DNA from: UBA2966 sp965242505
GTDB lineage: Bacteria > Pseudomonadota > Alphaproteobacteria > UBA2966
Assembly (NCBI GenBank): GCA_965242505.1
Contig: OZ251449.1
Location: 2,728,001-2,792,000, forward strand
Direction: 5' to 3'
DNA: 64,000 nucleotides
Shown here one piece after another: positions 1-7,530 of the stretch (position 1 is the first letter of the stretch; every line of letters begins with the position of its first letter). A model generated the notes under the pieces. It did no database searches, had not been told where the DNA came from, and saw only the letters and a list, made by a program, of their open reading frames with translations. A program made the position numbers and the translations under genes.

Positions 1-303
1 AACGGCCTGCTGTGGATCCAGACCGACGGCGACTACTCCGACGCCGGGGATTTCGCGGGACAGGGCAACAACCAGATGCTGGTCGGCGACCCGGCGACGG
101 GAGAGATACGGCGTTTCATGGTGGGTCCGAGGCAGTGCGAGGTTATCGGCGTCGCCTGGAGCGCCGATCGGAGGACGCTGTTCGTCGGCATCCAGCATCC
201 GGGCGAGAAGGGCGGCGACAGCCACTTCCCGGACGGCGGCGACACGGTCCCGCGGTCGGCGGTCATCGCCATCAGCCGCGAAGACGGGGGCCTCGTCGGC
301 TGA
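1..303 (+). CDS. PhoX-like (DUF839) phosphatase, C-terminal fragment
   Basis: This is the last 100 codons of a gene that begins before the window; the frame is open from base 1 to the TGA at 301-303. The residues read like the C-terminal end of the DUF839/PhoX family (WIQTDG near the start, VGDPATGEIRRF, then GVAWSADRRTLFVGIQHPGE). PhoX proteins are secreted, calcium- and iron-dependent alkaline phosphatases with a beta-propeller fold that release phosphate from organic esters. Only the end of the propeller is visible, so neither the metal site nor the signal peptide can be checked. A composite repeat follows within ten bases of the stop. Confidence 0.72.
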   Translation, partial: NGLLWIQTDGDYSDAGDFAGQGNNQMLVGDPATGEIRRFMVGPRQCEVIGVAWSADRRTLFVGIQHPGEKGGDSHFPDGGDTVPRSAVIAISREDGGLVG

Positions 304-310
304 GGCCGCC

Positions 311-450
311 GCGCCCGGCGACGGGAACGCCGCAGGGTCCGTTCGCGCTCCGCCCCCCTGGCGCGACCCCCACCCCGACCCTCCCCCTGCCAGGGGGAGC
401 CCTCCATGCTCCTCCCCCCTGACAGGGGGGAGGTCGGGAGGGGGGTGAAT
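311..450. repeat. Composite palindromic repeat, copy 1
   Basis: Forward copy of the window-wide repeat family. It has a GC-rich lead-in, then palindrome P1 (pyrimidine-rich arm, CCCTCCCCCTGCC, purine-rich arm), then palindrome P2 (CTCCCCCCTGACAGGGGGGAG followed by GTCGGGAGGGGGG). The usual right-hand end (GAGAAATGCGG) is missing here. It lies between the PhoX-like gene end and the SDR gene. Confidence 0.85.
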
Positions 451-523
451 GCGGGACACTCGCTTGCGCGTCCCGGTCGGGGGCGGCATGGTTGCCGCGC
501 CATCGTCGGGAGAGGGCTTCGAC

Positions 524-1300
524 ATGCGGTACGACGTCGCCGACCGAAAGGTCCTGATCACGGCGGGCGCCGACGGGATCGGCGCCGTCGCCGCCCGCGA
601 ATTCCTCGACCAGGGGGCGAGCGTGTACGTGTGCGACGTTTCGGACGAGGCCGTAACGCGGTTCCTGTCCGAACATCCCGGGGCCGGCGCCACGGTCTGT
701 GACGTCGCGGACGAGCCCGCCGTCGGCGAGATGGTGGCGTCCGCCGTCGACGCCATGGGGGGTCTCGACGTGCTGGTGAACAACGCCGGCATCGCGGGAC
801 CGATCGCGCCCGTCGCCGACGTGGATCCCGACGACTGGCGGCGCTGTATCGAGGTCGATCTCAACGGCATGTTCTACGTCTGCCGTCATGCCGTCCCCCA
901 TATCGAGCGGGCCGGGAACGGCGTGATCGTCAACATGTCGTCCATTGTCGGCCATCTCGGCGCGGCGGAGCGCTCCGCCTACGCCGCCGCGAAGTCCGGC
1001 GTCGTCGGCTTCTCGCGGGCCCTGGCGGTGGAGCTCGGTCCCAAGGACATATGCGTCAACTCGATCCTGCCCGGGTCGGTCGACGGCCCCCGCATCCGGC
1101 GCACGATCCAGCGTCACGCCGCGGCCGCCGGCGTCGGCGCGAACCGAATGACCGAACGGTACGTCAGCGGCAATCTCCTCGGCAGGATGCAACGACAGGA
1201 GGAGGTCGCGGCGATGATATTGTTTCTCGGCTCCCCCATGGGCCGATCGATCACGGGACAATCCATCCACATCGACGCGGGCCATCAAACGTTGCGGTAA
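524..1300 (+). CDS. SDR-family NAD(P)-dependent oxidoreductase
   Basis: A 258-residue classical short-chain dehydrogenase. The cofactor motif is TAGADGIG (residues 13-20, with Ala in place of the first Gly), followed by NNAG (about 86), a Ser near 140 and the catalytic pair YAAAK (Tyr153, Lys157). ATG 524 is preferred over ATG 449 and ATG 488 because GGAGAG lies about nine bases upstream and the protein then begins at the usual place before the first beta strand. The C-terminal segment (ITGQSIHIDAGHQTLR) is typical of the FabG-like branch. The substrate cannot be told from sequence. It stands alone between a repeat and a secreted esterase gene. Confidence 0.9.
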   Translation: MRYDVADRKVLITAGADGIGAVAAREFLDQGASVYVCDVSDEAVTRFLSEHPGAGATVCDVADEPAVGEMVASAVDAMGGLDVLVNNAGIAGPIAPVADVDPDDWRRCIEVDLNGMFYVCRHAVPHIERAGNGVIVNMSSIVGHLGAAERSAYAAAKSGVVGFSRALAVELGPKDICVNSILPGSVDGPRIRRTIQRHAAAAGVGANRMTERYVSGNLLGRMQRQEEVAAMILFLGSPMGRSITGQSIHIDAGHQTLR

Positions 1301-1381
1301 GCGGCGCCGGAAGCCCGCCGCGCCGACGCGGATCGATCCATCGAACGCTGCTGTCACACGGGAAACTCGGGAGACGACGGA

Positions 1382-3226
1382 ATGTTGCGCATGACCCACT
1401 CGATATGGCGAAACGCGGCCGCGGCGTTGCCGACCGCCCTGACGCTGGCCGCCGGCGCTCCGGGCGCGGCCGGACAATCCCTGGACGCCTTGCCGGCGGG
1501 CGCCGTCTATGGCGACTACGCCGTCGGCGCCGCCACCGGCTTCGCCGTCGACAACCACCAGCGCTTCGATCCCTGGAACGGCGCCTACGGCCACCCCGAA
1601 TACCGCGCCCTGCTGCGACGGGTCGAAGCCGCGGGGCAGACGCGGACGGTCGTGTTCCATCTCTGGTATCCGGCGGCCCCGGACGCCGCGCGCGGGCGGC
1701 TCGCCGGACCCCGTTCCCCCTTCCCCGCGGCCAGCGGACGGCGCGCCAACTACTTCGACTTCTTCTTCCAGGAAGGCGGCCCGCTGTCGCGGCGGATCGG
1801 CGCCGCCGCCCAGGTGGTCATGCCCCAGTTCGTCCGCCTGCCGGACGGCGGCGTCCTGTCCGCGGCCGACGACGAGACCCAGGGCGCGGTCCATGCCGAC
1901 ATCGGCCGGCGGATTCTCGACATGCCGCGCGGCGCCTGGCAGGACGCGCGGCCGGCGGAAGGCAGGTTCCCGTTGATCCTTCTCGCCCACGGGCTCGCCG
2001 GCAACCACGGCATGTGGAGCTCGCTGGGCGAGTTTCTCGCCTCCCACGGATACGTGGTGGCGGCGCCCACGTTCGTCTCGGACGGCGGCTTGCCGCTGGT
2101 GTTCCACGACCCCGATTCGCCGTTCGCGAAACAGGCGTCGGCCGAGGAGCTGGAGCGGGCCTACGCGCTGCTTCTGGGCGAGGTCAAGGTCGTGCCCTAC
2201 TTCTACCGCCTGCTGTTCGGGCGCGAGGGCCGGGGGTTCGCGCCGCCGCCCGGGTTCGACCCGCCGGCGGAGAAGATCGTTCCCGGCGGCGTGACGCGCG
2301 CCACCACCATGATGCGCAACCTGTTCCGCCAGCGCGTCGCCGACCTGGGGTTGCTGCTGCGCACCGCGCGCCTGCTCGGCGCCGACGCGGAGGTCTGCCG
2401 CGCCGCCCTCGTCGCGAGGGGCGCGACCAGCGCCGCCCGCGACCTGTGCGGCCTGCTGGCGGGGCGCATCGATTCCGAACGGGTGGGAGTCGCCGGACAC
2501 TCGCTCGGCTCCATGACCGCGCAACTGGCGTCGAACCACCTGCCGGGTGTGGCCGCGGCGATGGGCCTCAACAACGCTCCACCCTTCACCTGGACGCCCG
2601 AGGAGATGTTCGGCGCCGGCGAAACGCGGGACGGCGGCGATACGCTGCCGACGGGCAGCCGCAAGCCGCTGCTGATCATGATCGGCGACGAGGACGACTT
2701 CGTGCAGAGGATATTCGCCGGGTTGTTCGGGTCGGCGGTGGCGGCGGCCGGGGGCGACCCCGCGGAGGCCTTTCCGCTGGCGCCCGAGCGCGCCGCCCCG
2801 GACCGGACGGAGAACCCGCAGCCGGTGGCGCTGAGCGCGTGGCGACGCGCGACCGCCGACCGCGTGCTGGTGATCGTGCGCGACACCGACCACTTCACCG
2901 TCGCCGAGGACTTCGCGCGGCTGTTCCCGTGGCCGGCGTTCCGGCGCGGCGAGTTGCCGTTCGGCCCGTCGCCGGAGCGCGCGCGCAAGCCGACCGGCGC
3001 CGCGGCTTTCGGACCGCCGGGAGCGGAACCCGGCGAACGCTACACCCAGCTGGGCTGGGCCGAGGTCGGCGAAGCGGGCGAGACGTACCTGCCGCACGTG
3101 ATCCGCGACTGGTACGCGAAGGCGTGGTTCGACTGGCGCCTGAAGGGCGACGGCGAAGGCCGGGAGCTGCTGCGGAACCCGGACCCGTTCGGCGCCATGA
3201 CCTCGGTGCGGCGGCGGATACGGTAG
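1382..3226 (+). CDS. Secreted alpha/beta hydrolase, PAF-acetylhydrolase-like
   Basis: A 614-residue protein with an N-terminal signal peptide (positive start, hydrophobic AAAALPTALTLAAGAPGAA, cleavage near GQS), so probably periplasmic or secreted. The body matches the platelet-activating-factor acetylhydrolase/dienelactone hydrolase type: an oxyanion-region LLAHGLAGNHGMW, the nucleophile elbow GHSLGSM, an acidic residue in IGDEDDF and a His in DTDHFTVAED. It therefore probably cleaves an ester or lipid. At 614 residues it is longer than typical bacterial dienelactone hydrolases because of an N-terminal extension and inserts around the catalytic core. A GGGAGACG ribosome-binding site precedes the ATG. 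Confidence 0.82.
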   Translation: MLRMTHSIWRNAAAALPTALTLAAGAPGAAGQSLDALPAGAVYGDYAVGAATGFAVDNHQRFDPWNGAYGHPEYRALLRRVEAAGQTRTVVFHLWYPAAPDAARGRLAGPRSPFPAASGRRANYFDFFFQEGGPLSRRIGAAAQVVMPQFVRLPDGGVLSAADDETQGAVHADIGRRILDMPRGAWQDARPAEGRFPLILLAHGLAGNHGMWSSLGEFLASHGYVVAAPTFVSDGGLPLVFHDPDSPFAKQASAEELERAYALLLGEVKVVPYFYRLLFGREGRGFAPPPGFDPPAEKIVPGGVTRATTMMRNLFRQRVADLGLLLRTARLLGADAEVCRAALVARGATSAARDLCGLLAGRIDSERVGVAGHSLGSMTAQLASNHLPGVAAAMGLNNAPPFTWTPEEMFGAGETRDGGDTLPTGSRKPLLIMIGDEDDFVQRIFAGLFGSAVAAAGGDPAEAFPLAPERAAPDRTENPQPVALSAWRRATADRVLVIVRDTDHFTVAEDFARLFPWPAFRRGELPFGPSPERARKPTGAAAFGPPGAEPGERYTQLGWAEVGEAGETYLPHVIRDWYAKAWFDWRLKGDGEGRELLRNPDPFGAMTSVRRRIR

Positions 3227-3249
3227 CGCCCGCTTCGCTTCGGCGGGCG
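3227..3249 (+). terminator. GC-rich hairpin after the esterase gene
   Basis: CGCCCGC (3227-3233) and GCGGGCG (3243-3249) form a seven-base-pair stem directly after the stop codon. There is no T-run, so it is at best a Rho-assisted or weak terminator. Confidence 0.4.
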
Positions 3250-3296
3250 CGGGTGTTACCGTGATTCCGAAATCGTCAAGGGAGGGAGGCCGAGCC

Positions 3297-4589
3297 ATGG
3301 CCCAGGCCGAAGCCCGCGGCGGCGTCGAACCGTTCGCGCCGCCGGAGCCCGTCTGTTTCGTCAACCACGAGCGGGCGAAGGGAATCATGGCGGAGGACGG
3401 CCTCGACGCCCTGTTCGCGTCCGAGGACGAGAACCTCTACTACCTGTCCGGACACGCGCCCGATTCGGTGCTGGCCCATTTCTACGAACCGTGGGCGTGC
3501 GCCATCTACCCGCGCCACGACGGCGTCCCGCCGACGCTGATCACCGGCGAGTACGACATGACGTACTGCCTGACCCATCCGACGTGGATGGAGACGCGCT
3601 TCTACGGGACGGAGTGGACGGCGATCTCCACCATGCTCAGGAAGGTCCACGGGGGGATGGGACTCGGGACCGAGCTGCACGGGCCCCTCCGGGAGCTCTA
3701 CGAGGCCACGCTGCCCAGGCGCAAGGCGACGTATTTCGATTCCGTGATCGACTTCCTCGAGACGGAGATGCCCGGGGGCGGCCTGCGCATCGGTTTCGAC
3801 GATCTGCGCATGGGCGGGGAAGTCCGGGAAAGGATCGGCCCGCGCCTTCAGGTCGTCGACGGCAAGCGGGCGCTCAGGCGTATCCGTCTGGTCAAGACCG
3901 GGCCCGAGATCGAGATCCTCAAGCAGGGGATCGTCGTCAACGAGAACGCCGTTCGCGCCGCGGGCGCCGCCGTCAAGGAGGGCCGTTCCTGCATGGAGAT
4001 GGTGAACGCCTATCGCGACGCGGTGCAGCGCGGCGGCGGCAAGTGGCTGGGGGAGCGCGGCATGCTCTTCGGCGCCGGCCCGGACGGGTCTTTCGTCCTC
4101 GACCACGACTACACCGAACGCATGACCTTCGAACGCGGCCAGACGGTGATCCTCGACTGCATCTGCCTCTACCGGATGTATCATGCGGACAGCGCCCGCA
4201 CCGCCTCGGTGGGAGAGGCGAGCGCCTACCAGAGGATGATGTTCGACGTCGTGAAGGAGGCGGTCGCGGCGGGCGAGGACAACCTCAAGGCCGGCGCGCA
4301 CTCCGCCGACCTGGAGCGTCTGGGCATGGAGGTGTTCGAGAAGAGCGATCTGCCCACCGAAGGCGCCACGGTGATCTACCACCCGATCGGGCTCAACGTC
4401 TTCGACTTCGGAACGCCGGAGGAGGCGGCCGACGGCTGGGTCATGGAGACCGACACCATGGTCAACTTCGAGGTCTTCTATCGGCACCCCGAGCACGGCG
4501 GGATGCACATGGAGGACACGACCCGGGTGACCGAAACCGGACTGGAGCGCTTCACGACGCTGCCCCGCGAGATCATCGTCGCAGGGTAG
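3297..4589 (+). CDS. M24-family metallopeptidase (Xaa-Pro peptidase-like)
   Basis: A 430-residue protein with an N-terminal creatinase domain (residues about 20-170, including YYLSGHAPDS) and a C-terminal pita-bread domain. The five metal ligands of the family can be placed: Asp287, Asp298 (LDCICLYRMYHADSART), His362 (YHPIG), Glu392 and Glu406 (HMEDTTRV). In most members the first Asp is in a DxG context; here it is LDC. It probably cleaves an Xaa-Pro peptide or a creatine-like amide in the cytoplasm. ATG 3297 is chosen over GTG 3261 because GGAGGGAGG lies at 3281-3289, eight bases before it. Confidence 0.85.
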   Translation: MAQAEARGGVEPFAPPEPVCFVNHERAKGIMAEDGLDALFASEDENLYYLSGHAPDSVLAHFYEPWACAIYPRHDGVPPTLITGEYDMTYCLTHPTWMETRFYGTEWTAISTMLRKVHGGMGLGTELHGPLRELYEATLPRRKATYFDSVIDFLETEMPGGGLRIGFDDLRMGGEVRERIGPRLQVVDGKRALRRIRLVKTGPEIEILKQGIVVNENAVRAAGAAVKEGRSCMEMVNAYRDAVQRGGGKWLGERGMLFGAGPDGSFVLDHDYTERMTFERGQTVILDCICLYRMYHADSARTASVGEASAYQRMMFDVVKEAVAAGEDNLKAGAHSADLERLGMEVFEKSDLPTEGATVIYHPIGLNVFDFGTPEEAADGWVMETDTMVNFEVFYRHPEHGGMHMEDTTRVTETGLERFTTLPREIIVAG

Positions 4590-4590
4590 G

Positions 4591-4608
4591 GGCGCGCGTT
4601 CGCGCGCC
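4591..4608 (+). terminator. Perfect GC hairpin after the M24 gene
   Basis: GGCGCGCG (4591-4598) and CGCGCGCC (4601-4608) form a stem of eight base pairs with a two-base loop immediately after the stop. No T-tract follows; a composite repeat begins at once. Confidence 0.4.
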
Positions 4609-4867
4609 TGATCCGCATTTCTCGTACTGCCTGTCCGCGAGCTCCATCCGGCGACAAGGGTGCCGCAGAGTCCGTTCGCGCGCCTCCCCCCTGGCGCGAC
4701 CCCCACCCCGACCCTCCCCCCTGCAAGGGGAAGGGAAAACGAGGGGGACGGAGACACCGTTCGCGCTCCTCCCCCCTGACAGGGGGGAGGTCGGGAGGGG
4801 GGTGGACCGGGCCGCGCCGCCCCGCGCGCGCTCCTCGATCCTCCGCCGGTATGAGAAACGCGGGCTA
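4609..4867. repeat. Composite palindromic repeat, copy 2 (full length)
   Basis: A complete forward copy. The left terminus is GATCCGCATTTCTCGTAC (about 4610) and the right terminus is GGTATGAGAAACGCGGGCTA (4848-4867), which are inverted repeats of each other. P1 and P2 lie in the middle. The last three bases, CTA, read as the TAG stop codon of the convergent glycosyltransferase gene. Confidence 0.88.
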
Positions 4868-5636
4868 TTCCTCGCGTCCCGGTTCCAGACGCGCCTTGAG
4901 GTGCGAGAGGATCGGATAGAGGCCCGCCATCAGCGCGATCAACAGCCCCCAGGCGCCCTCCCGGTAGCCGCGCCGGGAGACGTAGCACTTGTGGAATCGG
5001 GTGAACATCCGCCGCAGGTTCCGGCCCAGGCCGCCGATGTCCCCGGACTCCCGGAGGTCCATCGCCCGCAACGTCGTGTAGCGGTCGAGCCGCGCCAGCA
5101 TGTCGGAGATGTCGCGGTCCACGAGATGCTTCAGCGGCGTGTTCAGCCGACGCCGGGGGCCCGTGAGAACGACGTTCGGGTGCACCCTCTGGTTCCCCCA
5201 GGTCTTGCAGCCGCGCGCGAAAAGACGCGCCACAGAGGATGTGCCGAAAGACCCGCCCCAGCCGTGGCGCACCAGCCGGTCGCCGACGTAGTTGTCGATA
5301 GGGACCAGGAAGTATCCCTCCCCCCCCCGCCATCGCGATGGCCTCGCGGATCTCCGTCGCGAGGTCATCGCCGACGCGCTCGTCCGCGTCGACTTCCAGG
5401 ATCCAGTCGCCCGAACAGGCCGCGATGCCGGCGTTGCGGCGCGAACCTTGCAGCGGCCACGATCCTTCGACGAGCGTGGCGCCGTATTCCTCGGCGATTT
5501 CCCGGGAGCCGTCGCTGCAACGGTCGAGGACGACCACGAGCTCGTCGGCGAACCCGAGGCGGGCGAGGCAGCCGCGCAGCTGCTCCTCTTCGTCGTGAAC
5601 GACGACCAGGGCGGAGAGCCTGTTTCCGGGGTTCAT
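4865..5636 (-). pseudogene. Family 2 glycosyltransferase, frameshifted at a G-run
   Basis: Two reading frames together make one GT2 glycosyltransferase of about 256 residues. The first frame starts at ATG 5636 (GGAGGA at 5647-5652) and carries the nucleotide-sugar domain: SALVVVHDEEEQ, VVVLDRCSDGS, GSRRNAGI and the DxD-like EVDADERV. It leaves frame at a run of nine C on the plus strand (5320-5328). The second frame continues with GGEGYFLVPIDNYVGDRL to the TAG at 4865. A run of eight would restore the reading frame. The domain resembles lipopolysaccharide glycosyltransferases of the WaaE type (family knowledge). It may be a sequencing error, a phase-variable gene or a true pseudogene. The stop codon is supplied by the end of repeat copy 2. 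Confidence 0.8.
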
Positions 5637-5675
5637 TGGTTCTATGTCCTCCAGAAAATTTGCAAGATTTTCCAC

Positions 5676-5723
5676 ATTTCACCAAATAAACATATTGACA
5701 GGGTGAAATAGATCGTGTAGAAT
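5676..5723 (+). promoter_or_regulatory. Near-consensus sigma-70 promoter with operator-like inverted repeat
   Basis: TTGACA (5695-5700), a 17-base spacer and TAGAAT (5718-5723) match the housekeeping promoter consensus closely. An inverted repeat ATTTCACC (5676-5683) / GGTGAAAT (5702-5709) straddles the -35 hexamer, as a repressor site would. It reads away from the glycosyltransferase gene into the AT-rich island. Confidence 0.6.
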
Positions 5724-5739
5724 ACGAGGAATATATGGT

Positions 5740-6141
5740 ATGAACACTGAACTAAGAAAGGAAGGTGAAAAACGTTATGAAAATATGTCATATAAAGGAC
5801 ATCAACTCAATACTAGATTTAGTTATCAAGGTAATCAAAATTGTACGGTTGTTGATAGAAGTATTACAGCATTTCTCCAAAATGCTGTAGATGACCAAAG
5901 ACCCCGTGTGGACCTTCCTGGTTCATACGGGGTCCATATCCATATATTAAGTCTGAAGCAAGCGATATCGTATCTGGCGGCGCAGAAACACGAATCCCTC
6001 GCTTTCATCTTCCGGCATGAGCGTTGTCCGCCCGCAACCGCTGGAAATCGGCCCATGTCAGCCCCGTCCGGATGCGCCGCCCGTCGGTGGTCGGCAGATC
6101 GAATACCGGGTCTTTTATACCCGCCAAATGAACGACCTTGA
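5740..6141 (+). CDS. Possible short ORF in AT-rich island
   Basis: A 133-codon frame starting MNTELRKEGEKRYEN, nine bases after GAGGA (5726-5730) and directly downstream of the strong promoter. The first 75 or so codons lie in DNA far poorer in GC than the rest of the window, which points to recent acquisition. The last third runs antisense to a GC-rich segment that reads better on the minus strand, so the 3' part is probably not coding. I recognise no family. A short hairpin, GACCCCGT (5900-5907) / ACGGGGTC (5927-5934), lies inside, so a non-coding RNA is an alternative. Confidence 0.25.
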   Translation: MNTELRKEGEKRYENMSYKGHQLNTRFSYQGNQNCTVVDRSITAFLQNAVDDQRPRVDLPGSYGVHIHILSLKQAISYLAAQKHESLAFIFRHERCPPATAGNRPMSAPSGCAARRWSADRIPGLLYPPNERP

Positions 6142-6178
6142 TCGGAGGGTGAGGCCACGCCGGATCGAGAAACGCGGG
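6005..6178 (-). pseudogene. Remnant coding frame downstream of the 6179 gene
   Basis: Directly after the TAG of the dehydrogenase gene, the same frame stays open for about 57 codons (PAFLDPAWPHPPIKVVHL, then GIKDPVFDLPTTDGRRI and LTWADFQRLRAD) to a TGA at 6005-6007. The composition looks like real protein, but there is no start codon. Its first bases are the right-hand end of the composite repeat (GAGAAACGCGGGCTA, 6167-6181). It is probably the tail of an otherwise lost gene. No family recognised. Confidence 0.35.
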
Positions 6179-7078
6179 CTAACCCTTCCTGTTTTCCCGC
6201 CAGACCTCGTCGACCACGTTGTAGAGGTCGCTCCAGTCGTTGTCTCCATGGCCTCGCTCCAGCGCGGCGTCGTAGGCCGCGAGCGTGGCGGTCGCGGTGT
6301 AGTCGGGCAGGCCCTCCCGTTTCATCATCGTGCGCGCGATGTTGACGTCCTTTCGCGCGTGCTTGACCGCGAAGCCGGGATCGAGGTTTCCCGCCAGCGC
6401 CTTGTTCGGGAAATGCTGCCGCGAGTGCCCGTTGCCGGCGATGGTGCCGTTGACGACCTCGAGCGCCTTGTCGGGGCCGACGCCGCCGGCTTCGGCGAGC
6501 CGCAACGCCTCGGCGACCGTCACGGCGCCGACCGTCGACATGAAGTTGTTGACGATCTTGCAGGTCATGCCGTGGCCCACGTCGCCGCAGTCGATGATCG
6601 TCTCGCCCATGGCCTCGAGCGCCGGCATGGCGGCGGCCTTGTCCTCCGCCGAACCGGCGACCATGAACATCGACGTGCCGTCGCGGGCGTCGTCCGCCGT
6701 CCGGCCGACCGGCGAATCGACGTAGCCCCAGCCCGCGGCCTTCGCCTGCCTGGCGAACCCGAGAACGGCGCCCGGATCGATCGTGCACATGACCACGACG
6801 ATGCGTCCGTCGCCGGGGCTCTTCAGCAGCCCGTGGCCGCCGTTCAGCACGGCGTCGACCTCCGGCGCGTCGGGCACCATGACGATGACGAGCTGCGACC
6901 CCTCGCCGGTGGCGCCGGGAGTGTCGACGATCTCGCCGCCGTTGGCCTTCACCTGGTCGCCGGCGCCGGGAAGGGGGTCGTATCCCTTCACCCTGAAGCC
7001 CGCCTTGAGCAGGTTGTTGGACATCGACGCGCCCATGAGGCCGAGGCCGATGAAACCCACCTGTTCGATCCTGTTCAT
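6179..7078 (-). CDS. NAD(P)-dependent oxidoreductase, 3-hydroxyisobutyrate dehydrogenase family
   Basis: A 299-residue beta-hydroxyacid dehydrogenase. It shows the N-terminal Rossmann motif FIGLGLMGASMSNNLLKAG, the substrate-binding DSPVGRTADDARDGT and the helical C-terminal domain with the catalytic Lys in GMTCKIVNNFM. Members oxidise 3-hydroxyisobutyrate, tartronate semialdehyde or related short hydroxyacids. A second member is encoded at 10133-11041 on the other side of the aconitase X genes, so both may belong to one catabolic route. An AGGGGGAAG site precedes the ATG, and the start overlaps the end of a short upstream ORF (ATGA). The TAG stop coincides with a repeat terminus. Confidence 0.88.
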   Translation of the reverse strand: MNRIEQVGFIGLGLMGASMSNNLLKAGFRVKGYDPLPGAGDQVKANGGEIVDTPGATGEGSQLVIVMVPDAPEVDAVLNGGHGLLKSPGDGRIVVVMCTIDPGAVLGFARQAKAAGWGYVDSPVGRTADDARDGTSMFMVAGSAEDKAAAMPALEAMGETIIDCGDVGHGMTCKIVNNFMSTVGAVTVAEALRLAEAGGVGPDKALEVVNGTIAGNGHSRQHFPNKALAGNLDPGFAVKHARKDVNIARTMMKREGLPDYTATATLAAYDAALERGHGDNDWSDLYNVVDEVWRENRKG

Positions 7079-7281
7079 GTATCTTCCCCCCTCTTGGCGG
7101 TTGCCGTATCGGTCTCGATCCTTCGGACCGGCGCATCGGAACGCGTGAACCTACACGGCGACCGCCCGCGCTTCAACGGCGCGCCGCATCGGGTTCCCGG
7201 GTCGACGACGACGGCGCGGTCGTCGGCGAAGGTCCCGCAACGGACGGCGTAGACCTCGCAAGTCGCGGAATTGCCCGGCAT
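7075..7281 (-). pseudogene. Truncated short ORF with metallo-beta-lactamase-like N-terminus
   Basis: A 68-codon frame with a strong GGGGGAGGT site before its ATG (7279-7281) and an ATGA overlap with the dehydrogenase start. The beginning, CEVYAVRCGTFADDRA, resembles the start of MBL-fold lactonase-type proteins (xYEVYAVRYGT), but the similarity stops after about 15 residues and the rest is Arg-rich and unconvincing. It may be a 5' remnant of a deleted hydrolase gene that now only couples translation to the dehydrogenase. Confidence 0.3.
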
Positions 7282-7360
7282 GACCTCCCCCGTCCTCCGA
7301 ACCGGTCCCGGACGTGCATTGCCAAGCGCCGCTCGATTGTATAGGGCGACGACGGAGAGC

Positions 7361-7496
7361 GGCGGAACGGCGGAACGGCGGAACGGCGGAACGGCGGAAC
7401 GGCGGAACGGCGGAACGGCGGAACGGCGGAACGGCGGAACGGCGGAACGGCGGAACGGCGGAACGGCGGAACGGCGGAACGGCGGAACGGCGGGAC
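7361..7496. repeat. 8-bp tandem repeat, about 17 copies
   Basis: GGCGGAAC is repeated 16 times without a change from 7361 to 7488, with a 17th altered copy (GGCGGGAC) to 7496. It lies in the spacer between two divergent genes and ends 35 bases before the aconitase X start. The unit length is not a multiple of three, so it is not coding. Such arrays change copy number by slippage. Confidence 0.95.
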
Positions 7497-7530
7497 GGCG
7501 TCGCCGGCCACCCCCTTCGCGGGAGGAGAC

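Noticed and set aside
272..3388. A 1038-codon open frame on the minus strand
   Set aside because: It is antisense to the SDR and esterase genes, rich in Arg, Pro and Gly, and has no recognisable domain. In GC-rich DNA such shadow frames are common. The same holds for the very long minus frames at 28130-31861 and 48758-50308 and plus frames at 36531-40403 and 41929-44577.
7361..7496. CRISPR array
   Set aside because: Units are 8 bp and contiguous, with no spacers; it is a simple tandem repeat. No CRISPR array or cas gene was seen elsewhere.
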